From Candidatus Rokuibacteriota bacterium (GTDB lineage Bacteria > Methylomirabilota > Methylomirabilia > Rokubacteriales > JACOUJ01): 11,584 nucleotides of DNA. Within the stretch, counting starts at the first letter, position 1. Each line of letters begins with the position of its first letter. Positions 1 to 5,233 of this stretch are shown here, piece after piece. Location of the stretch: assembly GCA_016177865.1 (NCBI GenBank), contig JACOUJ010000333.1:1-11584 (forward strand). Reading direction: 5' to 3'. The notes beneath the pieces are model-generated. The model did not search any database and was not told the origin of the DNA. It saw nothing but the letters and a program-made list of their open reading frames with translations. A program made the translations under genes and the position numbers.

Positions 1-2
1 CG

Positions 3-86
3 CTTTCACCGTTTGGGAAGGTATCGAAGCAGGCCTTGACCAAGCGGATTGCGGAAAAGCTGCAGGAAGATGACGAGAGGGTGTGA
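3..86 (+). CDS. Acyl-CoA synthetase / AMP-dependent ligase, C-terminal end (5' truncated by window edge)
   Basis: Only the last 27 codons are inside the window, ending at a TGA at 84-86. The peptide contains LSPFGKVSKQALTKRIAEKL, which has the shape of the extreme C-terminus of adenylate-forming acyl-CoA ligases: proline, a short turn, GKV.K, then a basic amphipathic helix. In that family the lysine of the GK motif contacts the acyl-adenylate and helps catalysis. Such enzymes activate a carboxylic acid with ATP and CoA. A ligase here fits the MaoC hydratases and the Leu/Ile/Val-type binding protein nearby, as in a fatty or aromatic acid degradation locus. The other two forward frames close earlier and do not look protein-like. 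Substrate cannot be told from so short a piece; the assignment rests on one motif. Confidence 0.6.
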   Translation, partial: LSPFGKVSKQALTKRIAEKLQEDDERV

Positions 87-117
87 GGCCAAGCCCCGGA
101 GGAGACGCAAGCCTATT

Positions 118-1323
118 CTATCCGGCCCACTTCCCACGCATATCGATGTACGAGGGCATGGCAAGGTATGCCTGCGCGGTCCACTTCCAGAACTGGGTAG
201 TGTTCGGGTAGGCGTCGATGACGGTATTCCGGAGGACCCCGTCTCTCTTTTCGACCCTTGTGATATAGATGGTGTGGACAGGATTGTGGTAATCGTCCAG
301 CTTCATATTCCCGCGGGGGGCATCGATCTCGACGTTCTTGAGTGCCGCGAGGAACGCCCGCTGGCCTTCCACCCGCCCCTTGACCACGTCGAGGGCTTTG
401 GCGATCATGCAGGCCCCGACGTATCCTTGCTCAGCGTAGGCGCCAGGGGGGCGCTGGTACCTCTGGGCATACGCAGCGGCGAAGCGTGTGTTGGCGGGGG
501 TGTCAAGCGCGCCGGTCCAGTGAAGAGAGCTAACGATCCCAAGGGCACTGTCCGCTTGATTGGTGCGGATCATGTCGTCCACCGTGTGCCCCTTCCCGAT
601 AAGGGGAATCTTCCCCTTCAACGCCGATTCCGCGTACTGTTGGACAAAGTGGAGGGCGTCGGTCCCGGCGAAAAAGACCGCCACGACGTCGGCGTCTTTC
701 CGGATCTGATTGAGATGGCGGCTGAAATCCACGGTCCCGAGCGGGGGATAGATCTCCTGGATGATCTGGCCACCCGAGTTGGTAAAGGTCCGGGCGAACC
801 CGCCAATCTGCTCGTGCCCCGCGCGAAAGTCCGCGGCCATGATCACAGCCTTCCGGTATCCGTTCGCATGCGCCCATTCCCCAAGCGGATGGGAGGCATC
901 ACTGTTGGAGAATGAGGACCGGAAGACATACTCGCTGGCGTGTGCCTGGGTCAGACCGTCAGCGCCGGCGTTCATGATGACGGTTGGTATCTCCTTCTGA
1001 ATGACGTAGGCCCGTAAGGCATAGGCGACTGGCGTGGAGACAATGCCGCCCAGGATGTGGATCTCGTCCCGCTCGACGAGCTTTCTGGTCTTTCTCGATC
1101 CCTCATCGGTGTCGTTCGTCCCCTTGGTCTCGAGAAAGAGCTCGACCTCTCGCCCCCCTGCCTTCTGCCCGACTTCGCTCCAATAGAGGAGGAAGCCGTC
1201 GCGCATATCGCGCCCCGCCTGTTCGAGGGGGCCAGTGTCGGGATAGACAAACCCAATCTTGACGGGTCCGTAAGCGCGCCCTCCTCGACTCCATTGAAGT
1301 ATTGACCGCAAGCCTGGGACCAT
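118..1323 (-). CDS. ABC transporter substrate-binding protein, Leu/Ile/Val (type 1 periplasmic fold), no visible signal peptide
   Basis: Protein of about 401 aa with the receptor-ligand-binding (LivJ-like) fold. The domain begins near residue 21 with VKIGFVYPDTGPL; further family-like stretches are LGGIVSTPVAYALRAYV (about 91-107), the NAGADGLTQ segment, FRSSFSNSD, a GxxxVFFAGTDA-type stretch in the second lobe and AYAEQGYVGA near the C-terminus. Family members deliver amino acids, amides or aromatic and short carboxylates to ABC permeases. I prefer the ATG at 1323 because GGAGGAG lies 10 nt upstream; an in-frame GTG at 1359 would add 12 residues, and a TGA closes the frame just above it. Neither start gives a hydrophobic signal peptide or lipobox, which is odd for a periplasmic receptor. 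No permease or ATPase gene lies in view. It could be an orphan receptor, a cytoplasmic AmiC-like sensor, or a copy with a lost N-terminus. The family call is firm; ligand unknown. Confidence 0.88.
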   Translation of the reverse strand: MVPGLRSILQWSRGGRAYGPVKIGFVYPDTGPLEQAGRDMRDGFLLYWSEVGQKAGGREVELFLETKGTNDTDEGSRKTRKLVERDEIHILGGIVSTPVAYALRAYVIQKEIPTVIMNAGADGLTQAHASEYVFRSSFSNSDASHPLGEWAHANGYRKAVIMAADFRAGHEQIGGFARTFTNSGGQIIQEIYPPLGTVDFSRHLNQIRKDADVVAVFFAGTDALHFVQQYAESALKGKIPLIGKGHTVDDMIRTNQADSALGIVSSLHWTGALDTPANTRFAAAYAQRYQRPPGAYAEQGYVGACMIAKALDVVKGRVEGQRAFLAALKNVEIDAPRGNMKLDDYHNPVHTIYITRVEKRDGVLRNTVIDAYPNTTQFWKWTAQAYLAMPSYIDMRGKWAG

Positions 1324-1333
1324 GGCTCCGTCG

Positions 1334-1340
1334 CTCCTCC
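1334..1340 (-). promoter_or_regulatory. Shine-Dalgarno deciding the start of the binding-protein gene
   Basis: On the minus strand the sequence reads GGAGGAG, ending 10 nt before the ATG at 1323. The alternative GTG at 1359 has only GGGAAG directly abutting it, with no spacing. This favours the shorter protein. Confidence 0.5.
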
Positions 1341-1370
1341 ACGGGACGGACACGTCCACCTTCCCGCCCC

Positions 1371-1418
1371 GTCAAGCATACCATCCGCCGCCGAATTCCG
1401 GTAGGGAAAGGGCTTGAC
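1371..1418. repeat. Inverted repeat in divergent intergenic region (possible operator)
   Basis: GTCAAGC at 1371-1377 and its exact reverse complement GCTTGAC at 1412-1418 are separated by 34 nt. A third partial copy, GTCAA, sits at 1434-1438. They lie in the spacer between the minus-strand binding protein and the plus-strand MaoC pair, where a shared regulator would bind. The right arm also contains TTGACA (1414-1419), a perfect -35 hexamer, but I find no acceptable -10 at 16-18 nt. Seven-base arms can arise by chance, so the regulatory role is inference. Confidence 0.3.
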
Positions 1419-1473
1419 AGATCCAGTGTTTTCGTCAACCGTATGGGGGAATGAGGCCTCTCGGAGGGAATTC

Positions 1474-1929
1474 ATGACGAATGTTGCGCGCTACTGGGAA
1501 GAGATTGGCGTGGGGGAGGAGTACCTCTCTCCCGGCCGCACCGTCACGGAAGCGGATATCGTGAATTTCGCCGGGCTCTCCGGTGACTGGAATGTGCTCC
1601 ACACGGACGCCGAATCCATGAAGCATTCCCTTTACGGGGAGCGCATCGCCCACGGCCTCCTCGGCCTCGCGATTCAGGCCGGGTTGAGCGCCCGGGCGAT
1701 GCCGCGCCCGTTCGAGACCCTGGCCTTTACGGGCCTCCGCTGGCGGTTCAAGGGTCCGATCCGGATCGGCGACACGATCAAGGTTCAGGTGCGCGTGAAA
1801 GAAAAGCGGGAGGGGTCCATGCCCGACCGCGGGCTGATCGTCTTGAGCCGCCAGGTGTCGAACCAGCGAGGCGAGGTGGTCCAGGAAGGCGAGATGGATT
1901 TGCTGATTGCCCGACGTCCCACCCAGTGA
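1474..1929 (+). CDS. MaoC-family hydratase, catalytic type
   Basis: A 151-aa single hotdog-fold protein of the MaoC/(R)-specific enoyl-CoA hydratase family. These enzymes add water to trans-2-enoyl-CoA or catalyse related acyl-CoA dehydrations. The active-site signature is SGDWNVLH: Asp38 and His43 have the five-residue spacing known for PhaJ-type hydratases, with Asn40 between them. The downstream AHG motif (59-61) before the central helix is also intact, and the end LLIARR is a typical last strand. Start: ATG at 1474 has GGAGGG at 1463-1468, five nt upstream; an in-frame TTG at 1414 would add 20 unconserved residues and has no such site. The next MaoC gene overlaps it by 4 nt (GTGA), so the two are probably made in step and may form a heterodimer. 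Substrate not predictable. Confidence 0.9.
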   Translation: MTNVARYWEEIGVGEEYLSPGRTVTEADIVNFAGLSGDWNVLHTDAESMKHSLYGERIAHGLLGLAIQAGLSARAMPRPFETLAFTGLRWRFKGPIRIGDTIKVQVRVKEKREGSMPDRGLIVLSRQVSNQRGEVVQEGEMDLLIARRPTQ

Positions 1930-2375
1930 CGGGCGCGTTCTTCGAAGAGGTTGAAGTCGGCTTCAAGGCCGAGAGCCCGGGGCGGACCATCACCGAGGCC
2001 GATCTCGTGACCTTTGCCGCCATCTCCGGAGACTATGATTGTCTCAGCGCCGACGAAGAGTTTGCTCGCTTCACCGAATATCGGGGGCGCGTGGCCCCGC
2101 CCCTCTTGGGGCCGTGCATCCTCAGCGGCCTTGCTTACCGGACCGGTCTCTCCGTCAAGGTCTTGGCCTTCTCGGGCGGGGAGTGGAAGTTCCACGGGGA
2201 CATTCGAATCGGAGATACCCTCCGCGTGCGGATTCATGTGCTCCAAAAGCGGGATCTTCGGGGGAGAGAGGGCGGAATGGTGATCGAGCAATGGGATCTC
2301 ATCAACCAGAGGGATGAGCTGGTCCAGGAGGCGCGGGTGAGCCTCCTGGTGGCGAAACGTACGGTGGGATCTTAA
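1926..2375 (+). CDS. MaoC-family protein with degenerate active site, probable non-catalytic partner
   Basis: A 149-aa hotdog protein clearly paralogous to its upstream neighbour: both have SPGRT(V/I)TEAD, a SGD turn, RIGDT and a closing LL(I/V)A(R/K)R strand. The signature that should read GD.N..H is here GDYDCLS: Asp36 is kept, Asn is replaced by Asp38 and the catalytic His by Ser41. The AHG motif of the partner is APP (57-59). From family knowledge, loss of this His removes hydratase activity, while hotdog folds work as dimers. The likely role is therefore a structural or substrate-tunnel subunit of a heterodimer, as in mycobacterial HadAB/HadBC. Translation starts at a GTG whose bases overlap the upstream stop codon, implying coupled synthesis. 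It could instead have acquired another acyl-CoA activity or be drifting; the reading frame is intact, which argues against decay. Confidence 0.85.
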   Translation: MTGAFFEEVEVGFKAESPGRTITEADLVTFAAISGDYDCLSADEEFARFTEYRGRVAPPLLGPCILSGLAYRTGLSVKVLAFSGGEWKFHGDIRIGDTLRVRIHVLQKRDLRGREGGMVIEQWDLINQRDELVQEARVSLLVAKRTVGS

Positions 2376-2416
2376 CGCGAGTCTCCGGCCATAACGCGTC
2401 TCGATTGCTTGGCAGG

Positions 2417-3544
2417 ATGGCACACGATCCGCGCGTGCTCGTGCTCTCGGCTACCTATGGCTCTGGCCATAATCAAGTCGCGCATGCGGTGAGCCAGGCG
2501 CTGGTTGCAGCTGGAACTGAATCGGCCTGCGTCGATCACTTTCGGACGTTCGTCCACCCGCTGTTCGATTCGGTCACGCGTGCTCTTTACCTCGCCATCT
2601 TGAGGGCTGTTCCTGGGGTGTGGGGGCGAGTCTATTGCCTCTCCAATAAGCTCCCGGTCCACTCTCCCCTCATGTTTGGCATGAATCGTCTTGGGGAACG
2701 ACGGCTCGCCAGCTATCTGGCTGAAACCCGCTCGCGCGCGGTGGTCTCCGTTCACCCGACACCCGCCGGAGCGGTTTCCGCCTTGAAGGCGAAGGGCTTC
2801 CCTGTCTTCCACGCCACCGTCTTTACCGATTTCGACGTTCACACCCAATGGATCTACCCGCACGTGGAGCGCTACTGTGTCCCGAGTGAAGAAGTCGCTG
2901 AGGGGCTCGCGGCCCGAGGGATCTCGAAAGAGCGTATTGCGGTCACGGGGATCCCGATCCGCGAGCGCTTCTTCCGACGCCTGGATGGACGGACCCTCCG
3001 GGCCAAGTACGGACTCAGGGAAGACCAACCAGTCGCTCTGGTGATGGCCGGGGCCCATCCCACTCTTGGCGGACTCACGAGGGTCCTCCACGTGCTCAAA
3101 TCGCTCCCGGTCGATTGCCAGGGCGTTTTCGTCTGCGGGCGCGATCGTGTCCTTGCCGAGCGGATTCTGCGCGACGCCAGCCCCTCGGTCCGGGTCTTCG
3201 GCTATGTCGAGGCGGTGGAGGAGTTGATGGCCCTCTCCGATGTCCTGGTGACCAAGGCTGGCGCCGTTACCCTCTCTGAGGCGATCGCCATGGAACTGCC
3301 GATGATCCTGTACCGCTCGCTCCCGGGCCAGGAGGATGCGAACCAGGGTTACCTCGAGCGAGCAGGGGCCGCGCTCACGGTCCGGGGCGAGGAGGATCTG
3401 GGCCGGATCCTGATCGAGCTTCTAACCGATCCCGCCCTCTCGGACAAGATGAAGGCCAATCTTCGCCGCTTGAGGCGGCCCGACCCGGCTCAAGCGGTGG
3501 CCCGGGAGATCCTGGCCCTTACGCAGAATGATGAACGCGTCTGA
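2417..3544 (+). CDS. GT28 glycosyltransferase, MGDG synthase / UgtP / YkoN-like
   Basis: About 375 aa with the two-lobed GT-B architecture of the monogalactosyldiacylglycerol synthase family. The N-terminal lobe opens with RVLVLSATYGSGHNQVA (residues 6-22), whose GxGH loop is the family hallmark. TDFDVHTQW (about 137-145) is the family's acceptor-side motif. The C-terminal lobe has TKAGAVTLSEA (279-289) and LPGQEDANQ (302-310), which bind the nucleotide-sugar. Relatives transfer glucose or galactose from UDP-sugars to diacylglycerol at the inner membrane face, or are uncharacterised like Bacillus YkoN. No transmembrane segment is evident. The ATG at 2417 begins four codons after an in-frame TTG at 2405; neither has a convincing ribosome site. 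It sits 41 nt after the MaoC pair and 86 nt before a NodB deacetylase, and with that gene and the YkoP-like gene suggests an envelope glycolipid or polysaccharide module. Sugar and acceptor unknown. Confidence 0.85.
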   Translation: MAHDPRVLVLSATYGSGHNQVAHAVSQALVAAGTESACVDHFRTFVHPLFDSVTRALYLAILRAVPGVWGRVYCLSNKLPVHSPLMFGMNRLGERRLASYLAETRSRAVVSVHPTPAGAVSALKAKGFPVFHATVFTDFDVHTQWIYPHVERYCVPSEEVAEGLAARGISKERIAVTGIPIRERFFRRLDGRTLRAKYGLREDQPVALVMAGAHPTLGGLTRVLHVLKSLPVDCQGVFVCGRDRVLAERILRDASPSVRVFGYVEAVEELMALSDVLVTKAGAVTLSEAIAMELPMILYRSLPGQEDANQGYLERAGAALTVRGEEDLGRILIELLTDPALSDKMKANLRRLRRPDPAQAVAREILALTQNDERV

Positions 3545-3563
3545 GGCGAAGCATTCTCTTATC

Positions 3564-3591
3564 AGGAGGGGAGTCCTACCCACTCCTCCCC
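3564..3591 (+). promoter_or_regulatory. GC-rich hairpin and orphan Shine-Dalgarno in the glycosyltransferase-deacetylase gap
   Basis: AGGAGGGGAGT (3564-3574) can fold back on ACTCCTCCC (3582-3590): seven pairs including one G-T around a seven-base loop, then one mismatch and two more pairs. No U-run follows, so it is not a standard intrinsic terminator. AGGAGG is an ideal ribosome-binding core, yet no ATG, GTG or TTG lies at useful distance; the deacetylase ATG is 60 nt further on. It may slow transcription or translation between the two genes. Weak, base-composition-prone signal. Confidence 0.25.
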
Positions 3592-3630
3592 CTGGACCTC
3601 CCCACCTGGGTTGATCGGTACCCGCGGGCG

Positions 3631-4323
3631 ATGGCGTCCCCACTCTTCCTTCTCGCGGCTCTCCCGGCGGCCTTTATCGCCTATAGCCCGGCTGCTCACC
3701 TGCTTCCAGGCGCCATTCGCCGAGGCCCGGCCACCCGCCGCGCCATCGCCCTGACCTTTGACGACGGGCCCGACCCGATCTGCACTCCCCGAGTTCTCGA
3801 CGTCCTCGACCGGCATGGGGCGAAGGCGACCTTCTTTCTGGTGGGAGAGCGGGCCCGGGTGGCGCGGGAGGTTGTGAAAGCCATTACCGGCGCGGGCCAC
3901 GATATAGGAGCCCACGGGTTCCGCCACAGAAACCTCTGGTGGTGTTCGCCTGGAAAGACGGGGGAGGAAATCCGTTCGGGTGTTGAAGTCTTGGAAGACC
4001 TGACCGGCCGACCGGTTCGAGACTTCCGGCCCCCTTGGGGGATGGTCAATCTCTCGGTCTTTCCCTGGCTCTCTCGTCTCGGGCTCCGGTGCGTCCTCTG
4101 GTCTATCCAGCCTGAAGGACTTCGCCGTCGGGCCCCGGAGCTCCAGGCCGCCCATGTGCTCAAGCGGGTTCACCCCGGGGCGATCGTCGACCTCCACGAC
4201 GCTGCGGGCCTCCCCGGTGCCCCGGCCCGCACCCTCGCGGCTCTGCCAGCCATGCTGAATGGTCTTCGCCAGGGTGGCTACGCCCTCGTCCCCCTCTCCG
4301 AGCTGCTCGAGGCCGGCCCGTAG
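3631..4323 (+). CDS. Polysaccharide deacetylase, NodB homology domain (CE4), membrane-anchored
   Basis: A 230-aa protein. Residues 3-20 form a hydrophobic N-terminal segment, either an uncleaved anchor or a signal peptide, placing the catalytic domain outside the inner membrane. The carbohydrate esterase 4 motifs appear in order: TFDDGP (42-47; Asp44 catalytic base, Asp45 metal ligand), HGFRH (95-99; two metal-binding His), RPPWG (133-137), LWSIQPEG (156-163) and the LHD motif (188-190) with the catalytic His. Enzymes of this family remove N-acetyl or other acyl groups from chitin-like, peptidoglycan or exopolysaccharide chains using a divalent metal. The start lacks a good ribosome site; the frame stays open upstream through the gap, but without another usual start codon. 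The 3' end overlaps the convergent YkoP-like gene by 46 nt. It probably modifies a glycan together with the upstream glycosyltransferase; exact substrate unknown. Confidence 0.92.
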   Translation: MASPLFLLAALPAAFIAYSPAAHLLPGAIRRGPATRRAIALTFDDGPDPICTPRVLDVLDRHGAKATFFLVGERARVAREVVKAITGAGHDIGAHGFRHRNLWWCSPGKTGEEIRSGVEVLEDLTGRPVRDFRPPWGMVNLSVFPWLSRLGLRCVLWSIQPEGLRRRAPELQAAHVLKRVHPGAIVDLHDAAGLPGAPARTLAALPAMLNGLRQGGYALVPLSELLEAGP

Positions 4324-4862
4324 CGCCGAAGGAGCGCTTCCCGGGAGATCCAGACGGCGCGCGACTCGACGAACCGATCGAGCTTGAACCGTCTGTTCCC
4401 GAGGGGATGGTGACGGGCCATCAGCCATCTCTGGTAGGTCCCGAGCGCCCGTCCCCACCACCTCGGCCTGAGCGGGAGGACATCAAACCCGGCCCTCGCC
4501 ATCGCGGCGAATATGACCGTGGTGCTCGTCAAGGCGCGGACATCAGCCAGAGCGCCTGTGGCCATCTGGCCGCTCAGCGATCTCATTGAGGCGCGGAAGC
4601 GCTCCAGAAAGATCAGCGCGCCCCGATGGGGCGTTCCATCTGGGGCGTGGAGGGAGGCCACCCCCTCATTGTGGATATGGATGATCCCGATCCGGTCTCC
4701 GCGGCGAATGACGCTGCCGTCACTCAGGGTCAGCGGTCGGCCCCGGTATCGGGTGAGGCCGAGGCGGAGCACCGTGCCCTCAGGGAGGGAGAGGTCTTGA
4801 AGACGGTGGAGGCGCTGATAGACCCGGTCATAGAAGCGCCAGAGGAGGAGAAGGCGACTCAT
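4278..4862 (-). CDS. YkoP-like domain protein, associated with polysaccharide deacetylases
   Basis: A 194-aa protein without signal peptide or membrane span. Visible features are an N-terminal helix (WRFYDRVYQRLHRL, 8-21), a small strand-rich part with RYRGRPLTLSDGS (38-50) and GDRIGIIHIHNE (55-66), a basic helical stretch (80-125), and a C-terminal RWW.....YQRWL region ending WISREALLRRYGP. From memory this is the plan of the Bacillus YkoP family, a domain also found fused to polysaccharide deacetylases in Firmicutes; its biochemical role is not known to me. Having a NodB deacetylase as immediate convergent neighbour and a YkoN-like glycosyltransferase next to that supports the assignment. 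I chose ATG 4862; an in-frame TTG at 4880 would add six residues. No ribosome site is visible for either. Its last 15 codons plus stop are antisense to the deacetylase 3' end. Function unassigned. Confidence 0.75.
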   Translation of the reverse strand: MSRLLLLWRFYDRVYQRLHRLQDLSLPEGTVLRLGLTRYRGRPLTLSDGSVIRRGDRIGIIHIHNEGVASLHAPDGTPHRGALIFLERFRASMRSLSGQMATGALADVRALTSTTVIFAAMARAGFDVLPLRPRWWGRALGTYQRWLMARHHPLGNRRFKLDRFVESRAVWISREALLRRYGPASSSSERGTRA

Positions 4863-4866
4863 AAAA

Positions 4867-4896
4867 TTGACTTTGCGCAAACCGGCGCGCTACAAT
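4867..4896 (+). promoter_or_regulatory. Strong sigma70-type promoter for the small secreted protein / ilvD unit
   Basis: TTGACT at 4867-4872 and TACAAT at 4891-4896 are separated by 18 nt, each one base from consensus. The hexamers sit in an AT-rich island that stands out from the GC-rich surroundings. The predicted transcript would start near 4903, giving a leader of about 30 nt before the ATG at 4935. It is the best promoter match I found in the window. The -35 box begins five nt from the minus-strand ykoP-like start, so the region is divergent. Confidence 0.7.
4872..4881. promoter_or_regulatory. Palindrome in promoter spacer, candidate operator
   Basis: TTTGCGCAAA is a perfect 10-bp palindrome that starts on the last base of the -35 hexamer and fills half of the spacer. 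A repressor bound there would block RNA polymerase. It is nested inside a wider inverted repeat, AAAATTG (4863-4869) with CAATTTT (4893-4899). No regulator gene is near, so the binding factor is unknown. Confidence 0.4.
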
Positions 4897-4934
4897 TTTT
4901 TTGTGTTCAATCCTATGACACGAAAGGAGCCGAG

Positions 4935-5213
4935 ATGCCGAAGACGTTACTCGCCTGCGCGCTTACCTGCCTGGGGTTAATCGCACTTGCCCCTTCGCTT
5001 GCACGGGCCGATGCGGAGGAGCCGACTTCTCCTCAAAAGACCTTGTATGCCACAGATTATCACATGTGGTTTTCCATCCGGATCTCCCTCATTGATCGTC
5101 TCGGGGGGATCCCCATTATTGACTCCGAGGAGATCCGGGCGGCCCGCGCGGAGCAGTGGTGGGGCGACCCAATCCCTGCCAGAACTTCGTCGCCCCAATC
5201 CGAAAAGCGGTAA
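4935..5213 (+). CDS. Small secreted protein of unknown family
   Basis: A 92-aa protein. The ATG at 4935 is preceded by AAAGGAG at 4923-4929, five nt away, and by a near-consensus promoter, so the gene is well supported although the frame stays open further upstream. Residues 1-25 are a textbook signal peptide: Lys3, a hydrophobic core (4-20) and a cleavage site after ARA (23-25). The mature part of 67 residues starts DAEEP and has a central amphipathic stretch rich in aromatic and Ile residues (TDYHMWFSIRISLIDRLGG, about 40-58), then IIDSEEIRAARAEQWW, and a Ser/Pro/Arg tail. Both cysteines lie in the signal peptide, so the mature protein has none; no lipobox is present. I do not recognise the family. 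It precedes ilvD by 20 nt on the same strand and may share its transcript, though a role in branched-chain amino acid synthesis seems unlikely. Confidence 0.75.
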   Translation: MPKTLLACALTCLGLIALAPSLARADAEEPTSPQKTLYATDYHMWFSIRISLIDRLGGIPIIDSEEIRAARAEQWWGDPIPARTSSPQSEKR

Positions 5214-5233
5214 GATAGACGCGAGGAGATTAC

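Noticed and set aside
69..86. Similar C-terminal residues (DERV) of the ligase fragment and the glycosyltransferase
   Set aside because: A four-residue match between unrelated families; chance.
49..915. Long open frame opposite the binding-protein gene (288 codons, plus strand)
   Set aside because: It is the antisense shadow of a clearly recognisable binding protein; its composition (rich in Gly, Arg, Pro, Asp) has no family resemblance, and GC-rich genes commonly leave long antisense frames.
1414..1447. TTGACA as a promoter for the MaoC genes
   Set aside because: No -10-like hexamer at 16-18 nt; the only TATGGG is 22 nt away.
1414..1473. TTG start giving the first MaoC protein 20 extra residues
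   Set aside because: No ribosome site at the TTG, no conservation expected in the extra residues, and a good GGAGGG site serves the ATG at 1474.
1785..3091. Long minus-strand frames across the MaoC pair and the glycosyltransferase
   Set aside because: They lie antisense to genes with clear motifs and show no recognisable domain.
3562..4461. 299-codon minus-strand frame across the deacetylase
   Set aside because: Antisense to a gene carrying all the NodB motifs; low-complexity Arg/Gly/Pro-rich translation.
4863..4902. Rho-independent terminator reading of AAAATTG ... CAATTTT followed by a T-run
   Set aside because: The inner stem is poorly paired, no plus-strand gene ends just upstream, and the same bases form a better -35/-10 promoter with the right spacing for the next gene.
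4626..4934. Upstream extension of the small secreted protein by 103 codons
   Set aside because: The extension runs antisense through the YkoP-like gene, and the promoter, ribosome site and signal peptide all point to the ATG at 4935.
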